A stretch of 64,000 bases of DNA from Chryseosolibacter sp964551035 (GCA_964551035.1 CAZKBK010000021.1:1-64000); one strand, 5' to 3'; counted from the stretch's first letter, positions 9,735 through 18,881 are shown. The notes: generated by a model from the letters alone, not told the origin. Numbers and translations are program-made.

Positions 9735-10751
9735 ATGGACGCGAACGTGAGAAAGATCATGGCCGACCTTAAAGCCGGTAAATATGCTCCGGTATACTTC
9801 CTGCAGGGCGAGGAAACGTTTTACATCGACCTGATCTCGGAATATATCGAAAACCATGTGCTGGCGGAGGCGGAGAAGGGATTTAACCAGGTAGTTGTCT
9901 ATGGAAAGGATTCTCCTGTTGCCAATATCCTTACCCATGCACGGAGGTTTCCCATGATGGCCGAGCGCCAGGTTGTTGTGGTCAGGGAAGCCCAGGATAT
10001 TCCCGATCTCAACAAGGAAACGGGGGCTAAACTTCTGCTCGATTATGTGGCCCGGCCCGTCCCTTCGACGCTGCTTGTCTTCTGCCATAAACACAAAACG
10101 CTGGACAAGCGCCGTGAATTGGGAAAAAAGATCGATAAGCTGACGACGTCCATTACGGCGAAGAAACTCTATGACAATCAACTGCCCGACTTTGTCTATG
10201 AATACACGAAGGAAAAAAAGGTAGGCGTTGATGAAAAGGCGGTGGTGGCCCTGTGCGGGTTTGTGGGCAATGACCTTCATCGCCTGGCCAATGAGATCGA
10301 CAAGCTCTCGCTGTCCGGTACAGGCAATATTACCGCTGAGCAGGTTATGAACCAGGTTGGGATAAGTAAGGAGTACAACATTTTTGAATTGCAAAAGGCC
10401 ATCCTTCATCGCGATGCCTTCATGGCCAACCGGATTGTCAACTACTTCGAAAGCAATACGCGCAAGAATCCGCTCATTCCGGTAATCGCCTATCTGTTTT
10501 CTTTTTTCAGCAAGGTACTGGCCGCGGGGCAGGCCCCGGATACAAGTGAGAAGGGGCTCGTTAGTGCCTTGAAAATCAGCCCTTACAGCGCCCGTGACTA
10601 CAGTCTTGCATTACGCAAGTTTGCTCCGAAACAGGTCGCGCAAAATATTAGGTACATCCGCGAGGCTGACCTGCGGCTTAAGGGTGTCAACGCCGGATCC
10701 CAGACCGAAGGCCAAATCCTGAGAGAACTCGTCTATCGCCTGACGCATTGA
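9735..10751 (+). CDS. holA: DNA polymerase III subunit delta
   Basis: The 338-residue protein matches the HolA clamp-loader subunit in length and layout. The N-terminal AAA-like region opens with the family's degenerate P-loop (QGEETFYID near 28), followed by a helical lid and C-terminal collar region. The delta subunit opens the beta sliding clamp so that the clamp loader can place it on primed DNA. It is essential and cytoplasmic. The ATG is 1 nt past the rhomboid stop codon. No unusual feature was seen. Confidence 0.95.
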   Translation: MDANVRKIMADLKAGKYAPVYFLQGEETFYIDLISEYIENHVLAEAEKGFNQVVVYGKDSPVANILTHARRFPMMAERQVVVVREAQDIPDLNKETGAKLLLDYVARPVPSTLLVFCHKHKTLDKRRELGKKIDKLTTSITAKKLYDNQLPDFVYEYTKEKKVGVDEKAVVALCGFVGNDLHRLANEIDKLSLSGTGNITAEQVMNQVGISKEYNIFELQKAILHRDAFMANRIVNYFESNTRKNPLIPVIAYLFSFFSKVLAAGQAPDTSEKGLVSALKISPYSARDYSLALRKFAPKQVAQNIRYIREADLRLKGVNAGSQTEGQILRELVYRLTH

Positions 10752-10819
10752 TCTGGCGCATGGGCTGACGACTCGGCGCAAAGCCTTGAACTTCAGTAAA
10801 TATTTCAACGGAATTTTCC

Positions 10820-10827
10820 TAGCTTTG
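10820..10827 (+). promoter_or_regulatory. Bacteroidota -7 element TAGCTTTG
   Basis: The sequence is an exact match to TAnnTTTG. No well-spaced TTTG is found upstream (a TTG sits at 10786, too far). Transcription would begin about 10833, which argues that the TPR gene starts at ATG 10929 and not at the upstream ATG 10833. Confidence 0.45.
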
Positions 10828-10928
10828 AGTCCATGCAATCAAAGCATTGGCCCATTTTTTCAACTTATTTTTTTGGTCCCGCGTTTGCAATAATTTTTCA
10901 TGCACGTTGTTCTTATCAAAAGTTGCGC

Positions 10929-13900
10929 ATGCCGGCACGCCATTTTCTTCTAGTTTTATTATCGCTCCTCGTTCCTTTTTTTACTACTGTAGGACAGGAT
11001 CAGCTTTCCCAATCACAGGCCGAGCGATTGTTCACAAAAGGCGCTGACCTGATGGTACACGGGAATTATGGGGCGGCACGCAAGGTCTTCTCGGAGTTTC
11101 TGGAGGTATCTTCGCCAACCGATGCGCGCCGGGGTGAGGCGGAATACTACATCGGCTACAGCGCCCTTCATCTTGGCCATGGCGATGGCGAAAAACTGAT
11201 TGCCGGCTTCATATCACACTATCCGTCGAGTCCCAGAGCAGCGACGGCATATTTCGAACTGGCAAATTTCTTTTTTGACGAAGGGAATTACACCAAAGCA
11301 ATACGGTACTATAAGGAGGTCAATTTCCCCGCGCTCACGCAGGACCAGCAGAACACCGCCCACTTCAACTGGGGGTACAGCTACTTCAATCTCAAGAAAC
11401 TCGATGAAGCCCTCGAACAATTCAACTTTGTGAAAAAGCTCGGGAGTGTCTTTTCTCCCGCCGCAAACTATTACGCGGGTTTCATCGAGTACACACAGGA
11501 ACGGTACGATGAGGCGCTCACCGACCTGGGGAAAGCTGAACGCAACGATTCTTACGCGGCCGTCGTCCCATACCTGGTGGCCAATATTTATTACCGTCAG
11601 GGACGGTATGACGAGATCGTTGCTTATGCAGAAGCGGTCAGTGAGCGAGAAGATCTTCAAAACAAGGAGGAGATTTCGATGCTTGTAGCTGAAGCGCAGT
11701 ACTTCAAACGCGACTATCAAAAAGCTGCGGAGGCGTACGAGGTGTATCTACATGGGAATTCCAGGAAAGGAGAGACCCCCGTGTTGTTTAGGGCTGGGTA
11801 TGCGAACTATGCCATTGGCCAGGACGCGCGGGCGATCGATTACCTTACACAGGCGGCGTCAGGAAAGGATTCCACGCGGCACTATGCGTCCTATTACCTC
11901 GGGATTCTCTACCTGAAACAAGGCGAAAAGAATCTTGCCATCAATGCCTTCGACGTGGCGGCTCAGACACCTGACGATCACCTTGCGGAAGAGGCCGGAT
12001 TCCAGTTTGGAAAGGTCCTCTATGACGCCGGACATGCCGAGCGCGCGATCGACGTCTTCGAAGAATTTCTGAACCGATATCCGGGGAGTGCACATGCGGT
12101 TGAAGTGAAGGAGCTACTGGCCCAGGCCTACATTAACGGCGATAACTACCACAAGGCGATCGAATATATTGAGGCCCTCCCTTCGCGTAGCAGGCACATC
12201 AACCAGGCTTACCAGAAGGCAACTTATCTGCTCGGCGCGGAACGCTTCAATAAGAATCAATACGCCGATGCCGTCGTGAATTTTGAAAAATCCCTTCGCC
12301 ATCCGGAAGATCCCGTGTTTACCGGCCTCGCCAGTTATTGGGCAGGAGAGGCATACTCAATCGGCCGAAAATATCCCCAGGCCATCCGTCATTATGAAAA
12401 GGTCTTGTCCCTCGGATCGCGTACCGACCCCGCTCTTGTGCTCAAGACCCATTATGCGCTTGGGTACGCCCATTTCAACCTCAAAGCCTACGGCAAAGCC
12501 CTCGTCAATTTCCGCGAGTTTGTAAATCGCGGGACGCGCTCGACGCCAAATTTCGTGGATGGATTGATCCGCCTTGCCGATTGTTACTATGACGCAAAAC
12601 AATACCCGGAGGCGTTGAATACGTACAACCGCGCCCGAAGCATCGGTTCACCCGACAACGACTATGTGCTGCTCCAGACCGGCGTCATCAGCGGGATACA
12701 GCGAAAGTATGCCGAGTCGAGGAATCTGCTCACATCCCTGATTCAAAGCTATCCCAATTCAACCTACCGGGATGAGGCGCTTTATCAACGTGCCCAGTTT
12801 GACATTGAACAGGGTAATGCCACACCTGCCATCGAGGGCTTCACTCAGTTGATTCGAGAGGAGGCCAAGTCGCCCTTTTTGCCCTACGCATACATGCGGC
12901 GCGCAGCCGCTTATTATAATCTTAAGGAATATGAGAAGTCAATCTCTGACTATTTGTCGATTCTCCGGCGCTATCCGACCCACGCTGCGACTCGTGAAAT
13001 TCTCCTTCCCCTTCAGGAAGCGCTCACAATAGCGGGGCGATCCGGTGAATTTGAAGGCTACCTCTCGCAATACAAGTCGGCGAACCCCGACAACAAAGGT
13101 CTTGAATCGATTGAGTTCGAGACGGGAAAGAACTTTTTCTTCGATCAGCAATACCAAAAGGCGCTGGCCAGCCTCAATGGATTCATTACTTCTTACCCGC
13201 AAAGCGCGAGGCTTGCCGAGGCGCGGTATTACATCGCTGAATCCTATTACCGGATGGGTGACTTCGCCAGGGCCCTGCCGGTATATGTTGGGTTGGCTGA
13301 TAATCAATCGTTCGTTTTTGGAAACCGCGTGATTGGCCGGGTTGCGGAACTCCAGTTCCGCGAAAACCGCTACGAAGAGGCGATCAGGAATTTCAAGCAA
13401 CTCGAACAGGTAGCCACGACCAAGCGCGAACAGAACAACGCCTGGGACGGACTGATGGAGTCCTATTACAGGCTTGGCAAATTTGACTCCGCTGACATCT
13501 ATGCGCACATCATCATCCGGCAAGGGGCCGTGAATGCCAGCGCGCAGAACAAAGCTTCTTTGTACCTGGGCAAGACTGCCCTGGCCCGGGGCGATTACGA
13601 GTCGGCCAAAGACGAATTTCTCAATACATTGAATGCGGCGCAGGATGAATACGGCGCCGAAGCAAAATATCTTCTCGCCCAGGTCCAATACCTCGAGAAG
13701 GATTACAAGCAGAGCTACGAAACGCTGCTCGGCCTTAATAAGGATTTTGCATCTTATGATGAATGGGTGGGCCGTTCGTTTCTCCTGATTGCCGACATTT
13801 TTGTGGCGCAGGAAAACTTCTTTCAGGCAAAGGCTACCCTTCAGTCCCTGATCGAGCACTTTCCGCTTCAACATGTGCGAGACCAGGCAAAGGTCAGGCT

Positions 13901-13997
13901 CGCCGACGTGGAACGGGTAGAGCAACAGAGGATACGGGAGGCCATCCCCGATTCGCTTCAATCCGCCCCCGACAGCCTCAACAACGAACAACAGTGA
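10929..13997 (+). CDS. Large TPR-repeat envelope protein
   Basis: From ATG 10929 the product is 1,022 residues and opens with a clean signal peptide (MPARHFLLVLLSLL, cleavage after VGQ). The in-frame ATG at 10833 would bury that signal behind 32 residues and lies at the predicted transcription start, so it was rejected. The rest is an almost unbroken array of about 25 tetratricopeptide repeats (recurring A-x-Y-x-x-G and Y-x-x-A motifs), giving a long periplasmic or outer-membrane-associated superhelix for protein-protein contacts. It is 1 nt from the following beta-barrel gene, and a SPOR/ExbB/ExbD/TonB group follows. A CpoB-like or assembly-scaffold role within that machine is plausible but inferred. 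Confidence 0.88.
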   Translation: MPARHFLLVLLSLLVPFFTTVGQDQLSQSQAERLFTKGADLMVHGNYGAARKVFSEFLEVSSPTDARRGEAEYYIGYSALHLGHGDGEKLIAGFISHYPSSPRAATAYFELANFFFDEGNYTKAIRYYKEVNFPALTQDQQNTAHFNWGYSYFNLKKLDEALEQFNFVKKLGSVFSPAANYYAGFIEYTQERYDEALTDLGKAERNDSYAAVVPYLVANIYYRQGRYDEIVAYAEAVSEREDLQNKEEISMLVAEAQYFKRDYQKAAEAYEVYLHGNSRKGETPVLFRAGYANYAIGQDARAIDYLTQAASGKDSTRHYASYYLGILYLKQGEKNLAINAFDVAAQTPDDHLAEEAGFQFGKVLYDAGHAERAIDVFEEFLNRYPGSAHAVEVKELLAQAYINGDNYHKAIEYIEALPSRSRHINQAYQKATYLLGAERFNKNQYADAVVNFEKSLRHPEDPVFTGLASYWAGEAYSIGRKYPQAIRHYEKVLSLGSRTDPALVLKTHYALGYAHFNLKAYGKALVNFREFVNRGTRSTPNFVDGLIRLADCYYDAKQYPEALNTYNRARSIGSPDNDYVLLQTGVISGIQRKYAESRNLLTSLIQSYPNSTYRDEALYQRAQFDIEQGNATPAIEGFTQLIREEAKSPFLPYAYMRRAAAYYNLKEYEKSISDYLSILRRYPTHAATREILLPLQEALTIAGRSGEFEGYLSQYKSANPDNKGLESIEFETGKNFFFDQQYQKALASLNGFITSYPQSARLAEARYYIAESYYRMGDFARALPVYVGLADNQSFVFGNRVIGRVAELQFRENRYEEAIRNFKQLEQVATTKREQNNAWDGLMESYYRLGKFDSADIYAHIIIRQGAVNASAQNKASLYLGKTALARGDYESAKDEFLNTLNAAQDEYGAEAKYLLAQVQYLEKDYKQSYETLLGLNKDFASYDEWVGRSFLLIADIFVAQENFFQAKATLQSLIEHFPLQHVRDQAKVRLADVERVEQQRIREAIPDSLQSAPDSLNNEQQ

Positions 13998-13998
13998 C

Positions 13999-15681
13999 AT
14001 GAAGAAGTACACGCGTATTGTGAAATTCGTCCTGAGTATCGCGATGGCCACGGTTGTCGGCCTACCGGCCGTTGCCCAGGAAGGCTGGGAGGAAGGGCAG
14101 TTGGAGGCCGTTGAGATCGAAATCGTGAAGGAACGCCAGATCACGCTGCCCAAGGCCAACCGAAAGTATGACAAGGTGCCCCCACAGCAGACGACTTCCC
14201 CCATAAAGGCGCCGGTTGAATACAACTTCAAACCGTTCAGCTTTCAAACACCGTTGATCAATCCCACCCTTCGGCCCCTGCGGATCCGGGAGCCGGAGCC
14301 TGAGCGGGTCTTCAACGGTCAGGTGAGCGCGGGCTATGGCAACTACGCGTCGCCTTATTTCGAAGGATTCATCAATACGGGGCGGGACAAGAACTTACTG
14401 GCCGGCGCGCGCGCTTTCTATCATGCCTCCGGCGAGGGACCCGTTGACGCCGAAAACTCGGCGAGCGGTAATGCCGGCGTCTCACTCTTCGGGAAAACTT
14501 TTACCCGGCACATTTCGGCATCCGGCGAGTTGGGGTTTCAAAACCGCTTTGCCCATTTCTATGGATACCCCGTCGGTGCCGTTGCGGAGGGCGACGCTAT
14601 ACGTCAGTCGTACAATACTTTCAGCGCTTCCCTGGCTGTCACCAACACCATGAACACGGCACTTTCGTATGACCTTGGATTCGGTTTTAGCCACCTTGCC
14701 GATCGGTTTGATGCGCGGGAAACAGAAGTCACGCTCGATTTTGGCAGCGCCTATGCGATCAATGAAACGTCTTCTCTCCGCTCCACCGCAGAATATTCCC
14801 TGCTTAACCGAAAGGATGCGCCCGTTGAGGCTACGCCCCGTAGCCTGCTGTCGGCGAATGCCGCGTACGTTTTCTTTCCGGCCGAGAACTTACAGATGAG
14901 CGCCGGCATCGCCGTGGCCTATGAGACCGACAGCCTTGACGCGAAGGATCTCCATGTTTACCCGGATATCAACATCCGGTACCCCCTGAGTCCTTCTGTC
15001 GATGTGGTGGCCTTGCTGACCGGCGGCATCGAGAAGGTATCCCTCCATCGCCTGGCAGGGGAGAACATCTGGCTTGAGGCCAACGTGCCCCTTTTCCATA
15101 CGAACAAGCGCTATGATTTTCAGGTCGGCCTCAACACGCGCGTCGGAAACAAAATCGCTGTCAACGGGGGAATCTCCTTTGCGGCACTGGAAAACTGGTA
15201 TTTTTACGTGAACTCCTTCGATGACCCGTCAAAGTTCACAACGGAGTATGATACGGACGTCGCAACACGCACGAACTTCTTTGCGTCGTTCGGATTTGTC
15301 CAGCAAAAGGCGGCCAAGTTTTTACTCCGCGGCGACCTGTATGCCTACAGCAGGGATTCGGGGGAAGCGGTATGGCATCGGCCTGCCTACAAAGTGACCG
15401 CTGACATCAGTTTCAATGTCCGCGACAAGTTGCTTTTTGATATCAACATGATCGCGCAGGGGGGCATGAAAGCAAAAGGGTACACGGCGCCGCCTGTCTC
15501 TGAAACCGTCATTGACCTTGACCCCGCGCTGGATCTCAACGCCCGCATGGAGTATGGCGTCTCCGAAACCTTCTCGGTCTTCGCGCAGGCGAATAATATC
15601 CTCGACAACGAATACCCTATCTACCTGGCCTATCCGGTGAGAGGATTTCAGGTATTGGGTGGTGCGACAATCCGGTTCTAG
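13999..15681 (+). CDS. Outer-membrane beta-barrel, TonB-dependent-receptor-like
   Basis: The 560-residue protein starts with a signal peptide (cleavage after VAQ, about residue 26). It is followed by a 70-residue charged, proline-containing segment and then repeated amphipathic strands that end in an aromatic residue (final residues ATIRF, a typical barrel end). The C-terminal part (FSVFAQANNILDNEYPIYLAYP) resembles the last strands of TonB-dependent receptors. There is no obvious plug domain, and the length is well short of a normal receptor (700-1000 aa). It is translated 1 nt after the TPR protein, which suggests a complex. The nearby ExbB/ExbD/TonB genes could energise it. Its substrate is unknown. 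Confidence 0.75.
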   Translation: MKKYTRIVKFVLSIAMATVVGLPAVAQEGWEEGQLEAVEIEIVKERQITLPKANRKYDKVPPQQTTSPIKAPVEYNFKPFSFQTPLINPTLRPLRIREPEPERVFNGQVSAGYGNYASPYFEGFINTGRDKNLLAGARAFYHASGEGPVDAENSASGNAGVSLFGKTFTRHISASGELGFQNRFAHFYGYPVGAVAEGDAIRQSYNTFSASLAVTNTMNTALSYDLGFGFSHLADRFDARETEVTLDFGSAYAINETSSLRSTAEYSLLNRKDAPVEATPRSLLSANAAYVFFPAENLQMSAGIAVAYETDSLDAKDLHVYPDINIRYPLSPSVDVVALLTGGIEKVSLHRLAGENIWLEANVPLFHTNKRYDFQVGLNTRVGNKIAVNGGISFAALENWYFYVNSFDDPSKFTTEYDTDVATRTNFFASFGFVQQKAAKFLLRGDLYAYSRDSGEAVWHRPAYKVTADISFNVRDKLLFDINMIAQGGMKAKGYTAPPVSETVIDLDPALDLNARMEYGVSETFSVFAQANNILDNEYPIYLAYPVRGFQVLGGATIRF

Positions 15682-15696
15682 GACTTAAGGCCAATG

Positions 15697-15727
15697 TTTG
15701 TATGCCTCAGATTTTCGTTTAATTTTG
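15697..15727 (+). promoter_or_regulatory. Bacteroidota promoter upstream of the SPOR gene
   Basis: TTTG at 15697-15700 is followed after 19 nt by TAATTTTG at 15720-15727. This matches both consensus boxes and the 17-23 nt spacing of the Bacteroidota housekeeping sigma factor. The predicted start is about 15733, giving a leader of roughly 25 nt. Confidence 0.7.
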
Positions 15728-15758
15728 TAATAGATTAATTAAGTGTAAACCAATCGAC

Positions 15759-16487
15759 ATGGCCACGAAAAAGAATGAAGACGAAGAGTCGGCAGATGAT
15801 CTGAAGAATTCAGATGATACCTTCGGACTTCCTGAAATTGATTACCAACCGTTACAGCGGGACGAATCCACTGCGCCCGACAGTCAATATACTTCACAAT
15901 CCACTGAACAAACTGAAAAAGCAAAAGCAATGGAAAGAGAAGAGCATCCTCGTGACGAAAATACTTCCTACTATATGGATGATGAGAACGAGTCTTCCCC
16001 ATGGCCCAAGATTCTGGGCATCGCGGCGGTCCTGCTGATCGGCGCGGCCGCCTGGTGGTACTTCGGTATGTACAGGCCGGAACAGCAACGCCAATTGGAA
16101 ATCGCCCGGCAGGAACAAGAGGAGAGTGACAGACTTAAACGCGAGGCCGAGGTGGCAGAAAACCGCCGCCTTGAGGCCGAGCGCCGGCGGGCTGATTCCC
16201 TTGCCGCCCTGGCGGCGATACCCCCGACAGGGACGATCGATACCCTTTCGGAACGCACCGGAAGGTACTATGTCATCGTTGCCAGCGCGATTGATGGAGA
16301 TTTGTTGATCGATTACGCAAAAACCCTGACGCCCAAGGGTGTCAGCCCCAAGCTGATTCCACCTCACGATAACGTGAAGTTTTACCGGCTCGCCGTGGAA
16401 GATGGCGATACGTATGCCTCGACACAGGCGAGGGCCGATGCCTTAAAGACTGAATATACAGAAGGAGCCTGGGTCATCAAGTACTAA
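15759..16487 (+). CDS. SPOR-domain membrane protein
   Basis: The 242-residue protein has an acidic cytoplasmic N-terminus (1-82), one transmembrane helix at about 83-103, a charged coiled-coil stalk (about 107-150, rich in Glu, Arg and Ala) and a C-terminal SPOR domain (about 166-242, starting GRYYVIVAS). SPOR domains bind denuded glycan strands of septal peptidoglycan, so the protein probably sits at the division site in a bitopic arrangement. It has its own strong promoter and precedes exbB, linking peptidoglycan recognition with the energised TonB-type complex. A function beyond septal localisation cannot be read from the sequence. Confidence 0.85.
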   Translation: MATKKNEDEESADDLKNSDDTFGLPEIDYQPLQRDESTAPDSQYTSQSTEQTEKAKAMEREEHPRDENTSYYMDDENESSPWPKILGIAAVLLIGAAAWWYFGMYRPEQQRQLEIARQEQEESDRLKREAEVAENRRLEAERRRADSLAALAAIPPTGTIDTLSERTGRYYVIVASAIDGDLLIDYAKTLTPKGVSPKLIPPHDNVKFYRLAVEDGDTYASTQARADALKTEYTEGAWVIKY

Positions 16488-16526
16488 AGACGCCGCCCAA
16501 CCGTTGGATCCATGGCCGCCCGGATA

Positions 16527-16538
16527 CCGGGTACCCGG
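16527..16538. repeat. 12-bp perfect palindrome in the SPOR-exbB spacer
   Basis: CCGGGTACCCGG is its own reverse complement. It lies 40 bases past the SPOR stop codon and is not followed by a T-run, so it is not an ordinary terminator. It could be a dimeric-protein binding site or chance. Confidence 0.4.
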
Positions 16539-16549
16539 AAACGGCACGC

Positions 16550-16579
16550 TTTGTGGTGCGACATCAGCTATAAACTTTG
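16550..16579 (+). promoter_or_regulatory. Possible promoter for exbB-exbD-tonB
   Basis: TTTG (16550-16553) is followed after 17 nt by TAAACTTTG (16571-16579). This resembles TAnnTTTG with one extra spacer base. The exbB ATG is 32 nt downstream. Confidence 0.4.
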
Positions 16580-16611
16580 CTTGTTCTGACTTTACCATTT
16601 TTTAACCTTAC

Positions 16612-17289
16612 ATGATCCTGACTCAAATTGTAACTGATCTGCCCGAGGATCCGAATGCCCTTGCCGATCAATCGATCTCCGTATGGGAACTGGCGGTCGC
16701 CGGTGGCTGGATGATGATTCCCATCGCCATTCTCTCCGTGATTGCCATTTACCTCTTCGTCGAAAGGCTGTTGATCATCAACAAAGCCAACAAGGATCCG
16801 CAGGAATTCATGAACCGCGTGAAAGAACTCGTCCTGAAAGGCGACATCAACGGTGCCAAGTATTTCTGCGCTCAGAACGATACGCCTGTCGCGCGAATGA
16901 TTGAGAAAGGTGTATCGCGAATCGGCAGCCCGCTCAAGAACATAGAGGCTTCGATTGAAAATGTCGGGCGGCTCGAAGTGTCAAAGCTCGAAAAGAACCT
17001 TTCGGCAATCGCCACCATCGCCGGTGCCGCGCCGATGATGGGCTTCCTGGGAACCGTGATCGGCATGGTACAGGCGTTTATTTCGATCGCAAATGAAGAG
17101 GGTTCCGTAAGCCCCAAGCTTTTGTCGGAGGGAATCTATACCGCCATGATCACCACGGTGGCCGGGCTCGTGGTCGGCATTGTCGCGTATCTGGCCTACA
17201 ATTTCCTGGTCACCAGGGTGCAAAAGGTGATCCATGCCATGGAATACAACTCCATCGGTTTCATTGACCTGCTGCAGGAGACCCGGTAG
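16612..17289 (+). CDS. exbB: ExbB/TolQ/MotA-family proton channel protein
   Basis: The 225-residue inner-membrane protein has three hydrophobic segments (about 26-50, 125-155 and 170-195) and the ExbB/TolQ core (AAPMMGFLGTVIGM in the second helix). With ExbD it forms the proton-motive-force-driven stator that energises TonB or TolA. The next genes encode ExbD and a TonB-like protein in standard order. Primary sequence does not separate ExbB from TolQ. The SPOR and TPR neighbours leave a Tol-Pal-like cell-division role open. Confidence 0.93.
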   Translation: MILTQIVTDLPEDPNALADQSISVWELAVAGGWMMIPIAILSVIAIYLFVERLLIINKANKDPQEFMNRVKELVLKGDINGAKYFCAQNDTPVARMIEKGVSRIGSPLKNIEASIENVGRLEVSKLEKNLSAIATIAGAAPMMGFLGTVIGMVQAFISIANEEGSVSPKLLSEGIYTAMITTVAGLVVGIVAYLAYNFLVTRVQKVIHAMEYNSIGFIDLLQETR

Positions 17290-17316
17290 TGGTATTAACC
17301 TTTCTTAACCAAGCGT

Positions 17317-17709
17317 ATGAACCTCCGCTCAAAAAACAAGGTCGATCCTTCCTTCAGCATGGCTTCCATGACGGACCTGATCTTCCTGCTGCTCATCTTC
17401 TTCATGCTTACTTCCTCGTTTATAACCCCCTCGGGGCTTCCCGTAAATCTGCCTTCGAGTCGGGCCAGCAATATTGAAGTGCAAAAAGTTTCGGTAACCG
17501 TGACCAGAGACCTCCAATATTTCGTTAACGATAAAAAGGTAAGCCGAGGGATGCTCGAACCGGAATTGAAGAGCAGGCTGACGCCGGGCACGGGTTCGGT
17601 TGTTTTGCACATCGACAAGGATGTTCCCACCGAACACCTGGTTTACGTGGCGGGAATTGCCTCGTCGCTAGAAGCCAAGGTGGTTATTGCAACAAAACCG
17701 TCGAAATAG
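17317..17709 (+). CDS. exbD: ExbD/TolR-family biopolymer transport protein
   Basis: The 130-residue protein has a short cytoplasmic N-terminus and one transmembrane helix (about 20-38) that begins with the conserved proton-carrying Asp20 in SMTDLIF. A periplasmic domain follows. It partners ExbB in the channel. It sits 27 nt after exbB and 3 nt before the TonB-like gene, so the three are surely one operon. Only one ExbD is present, whereas many Bacteroidota TonB operons carry two. Confidence 0.93.
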   Translation: MNLRSKNKVDPSFSMASMTDLIFLLLIFFMLTSSFITPSGLPVNLPSSRASNIEVQKVSVTVTRDLQYFVNDKKVSRGMLEPELKSRLTPGTGSVVLHIDKDVPTEHLVYVAGIASSLEAKVVIATKPSK

Positions 17710-17712
17710 CAT

Positions 17713-18600
17713 ATGGTCGATGCATTTGAGAAGAGAAGTAGCTACAGGGCCATGGCCATCTCGGCAGGGGTGCATGCCATCCTGCTGTTGCTCCTTATTT
17801 TTATCGTCGCCTGGCGGGCGCCCAATCCACCGAATCCGGAATACGGTATTGTTCTGAACTTTGGCGTGGATGATCAGGGTACCGGAACGGTACAGCCGTC
17901 AACGCCCGTAGGGTCTGAAGAGGCCGTCAGCCAGGAACCTGTGGCCGAGGAGATGGAAGACGTATCGACTCCGGAACAGACCGAAGTTACAGAAGAGGAC
18001 GCGGTGCCGGAATCCCTGCCCGTTGACCCTGAAATCACGTCGAAGGTGGAGAGCCCTGAGGTGGTTGAGGAAAAGAAGGAAGATATAAAGACGACGCCGA
18101 AGGATAGCGAAAAACCTACGGAACAAAAGGAGGAAGTAAAGCCGACGGAAGATCCGCTGGCCGTCTACCAGCCCAATACCAAATCGGACTCGGAAGGATC
18201 AGCGGACAGCAAGACGGGTGAGCCACAATCGCAAGGCGACAGCAAGAACGCCACGGGTGACAAGGGCGACCGGGAAGGATCGCTGGATGCGGATGCCTTG
18301 TATGGCAAGCAAGGCGGAGGTGGGGGAGGCCCGACTCTTGAACTCGCCGGATGGCAGTGGGACCATATCCCCAGACCAGAGATACCCGATAACGAACCTT
18401 CTGGTCGTATTGTTTTCACGATCGAGGTGGATGAGAACGGGGAATTGCTTCGCTATAGAAAAGAGAGTGGCACGGTCAGCGCCGCCGCCGAGCGCATGTT
18501 CGTGGAAGCCATTCAGAAACTGACCTTCACCAAAAAATCCGGTGCCGCCGTTCCGCCGATCTCCAAGGGACGCATCTCCTTTGTCATCCGGGCTGAATAG
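17713..18600 (+). CDS. TonB/TolA-like energy transducer
   Basis: The 295-residue protein has an N-terminal transmembrane helix (about 14-34), a long acidic and Lys/Pro/Glu-rich periplasmic spacer (about 60-190), a Gly6 hinge, and a C-terminal domain (about 215-295; IVFTIEVDENGEL, then AIQKLTF) of the TonB/TolA type. It should carry energy from ExbB/ExbD across the periplasm to outer-membrane partners, possibly including the beta-barrel encoded upstream. The spacer is acidic, not the usual Pro-Lys/Pro-Glu rod of classical TonB, and the SPOR neighbour makes a TolA-like role worth considering. Confidence 0.85.
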   Translation: MVDAFEKRSSYRAMAISAGVHAILLLLLIFIVAWRAPNPPNPEYGIVLNFGVDDQGTGTVQPSTPVGSEEAVSQEPVAEEMEDVSTPEQTEVTEEDAVPESLPVDPEITSKVESPEVVEEKKEDIKTTPKDSEKPTEQKEEVKPTEDPLAVYQPNTKSDSEGSADSKTGEPQSQGDSKNATGDKGDREGSLDADALYGKQGGGGGGPTLELAGWQWDHIPRPEIPDNEPSGRIVFTIEVDENGELLRYRKESGTVSAAAERMFVEAIQKLTFTKKSGAAVPPISKGRISFVIRAE

Positions 18601-18609
18601 AGCACGCAA

Positions 18610-18816
18610 ATGGAACAGCGGTACATTGACTTTGTTCAGGACGTGTTGATCAGCATTCACGAGAACCTGCGCGAACTGTCGGAACGCAAAAACTTTGCAG
18701 ACCCTGAAGAGCTTACGCACATCGAAGCCAAGATACTGGCCTACCGGGAGGTCCTCTCGATAATCCGGGAGAGCGCAGGGACATTCAACCTGCCTCAGCG
18801 CGAAATCGGCCTTTAG
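18610..18816 (+). CDS. Small conserved-looking hypothetical protein (68 aa)
   Basis: The product is a 68-residue, soluble, helix-rich protein with heptad-like spacing and no signal peptide or membrane helix. It begins 9 nt after the TonB-like gene, in the same direction and with codon use like its neighbours, so it is probably a real cotranscribed gene. I do not recognise a family. It could be a cytoplasmic regulator of the ExbB/ExbD complex, but nothing proves it. Confidence 0.6.
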   Translation: MEQRYIDFVQDVLISIHENLRELSERKNFADPEELTHIEAKILAYREVLSIIRESAGTFNLPQREIGL

Positions 18817-18881
18817 ATTCCCGCATAAACCATTCGCCTTTTTGAAAATTTGTTGCTAATTGCGCGGATTCCCGTTTTCCC

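Noticed and set aside
12939..14231. 430-codon minus-strand open frame across the TPR and barrel genes
   Set aside because: The plus-strand frames carry TPR and signal-peptide features; the minus frame shows no domain or start signal.
16535..16560. Sigma-54-like GGCACG...TGGTGC sequence upstream of exbB
   Set aside because: The spacing and -12 element do not match TGGCACG-N4-TTGCA.
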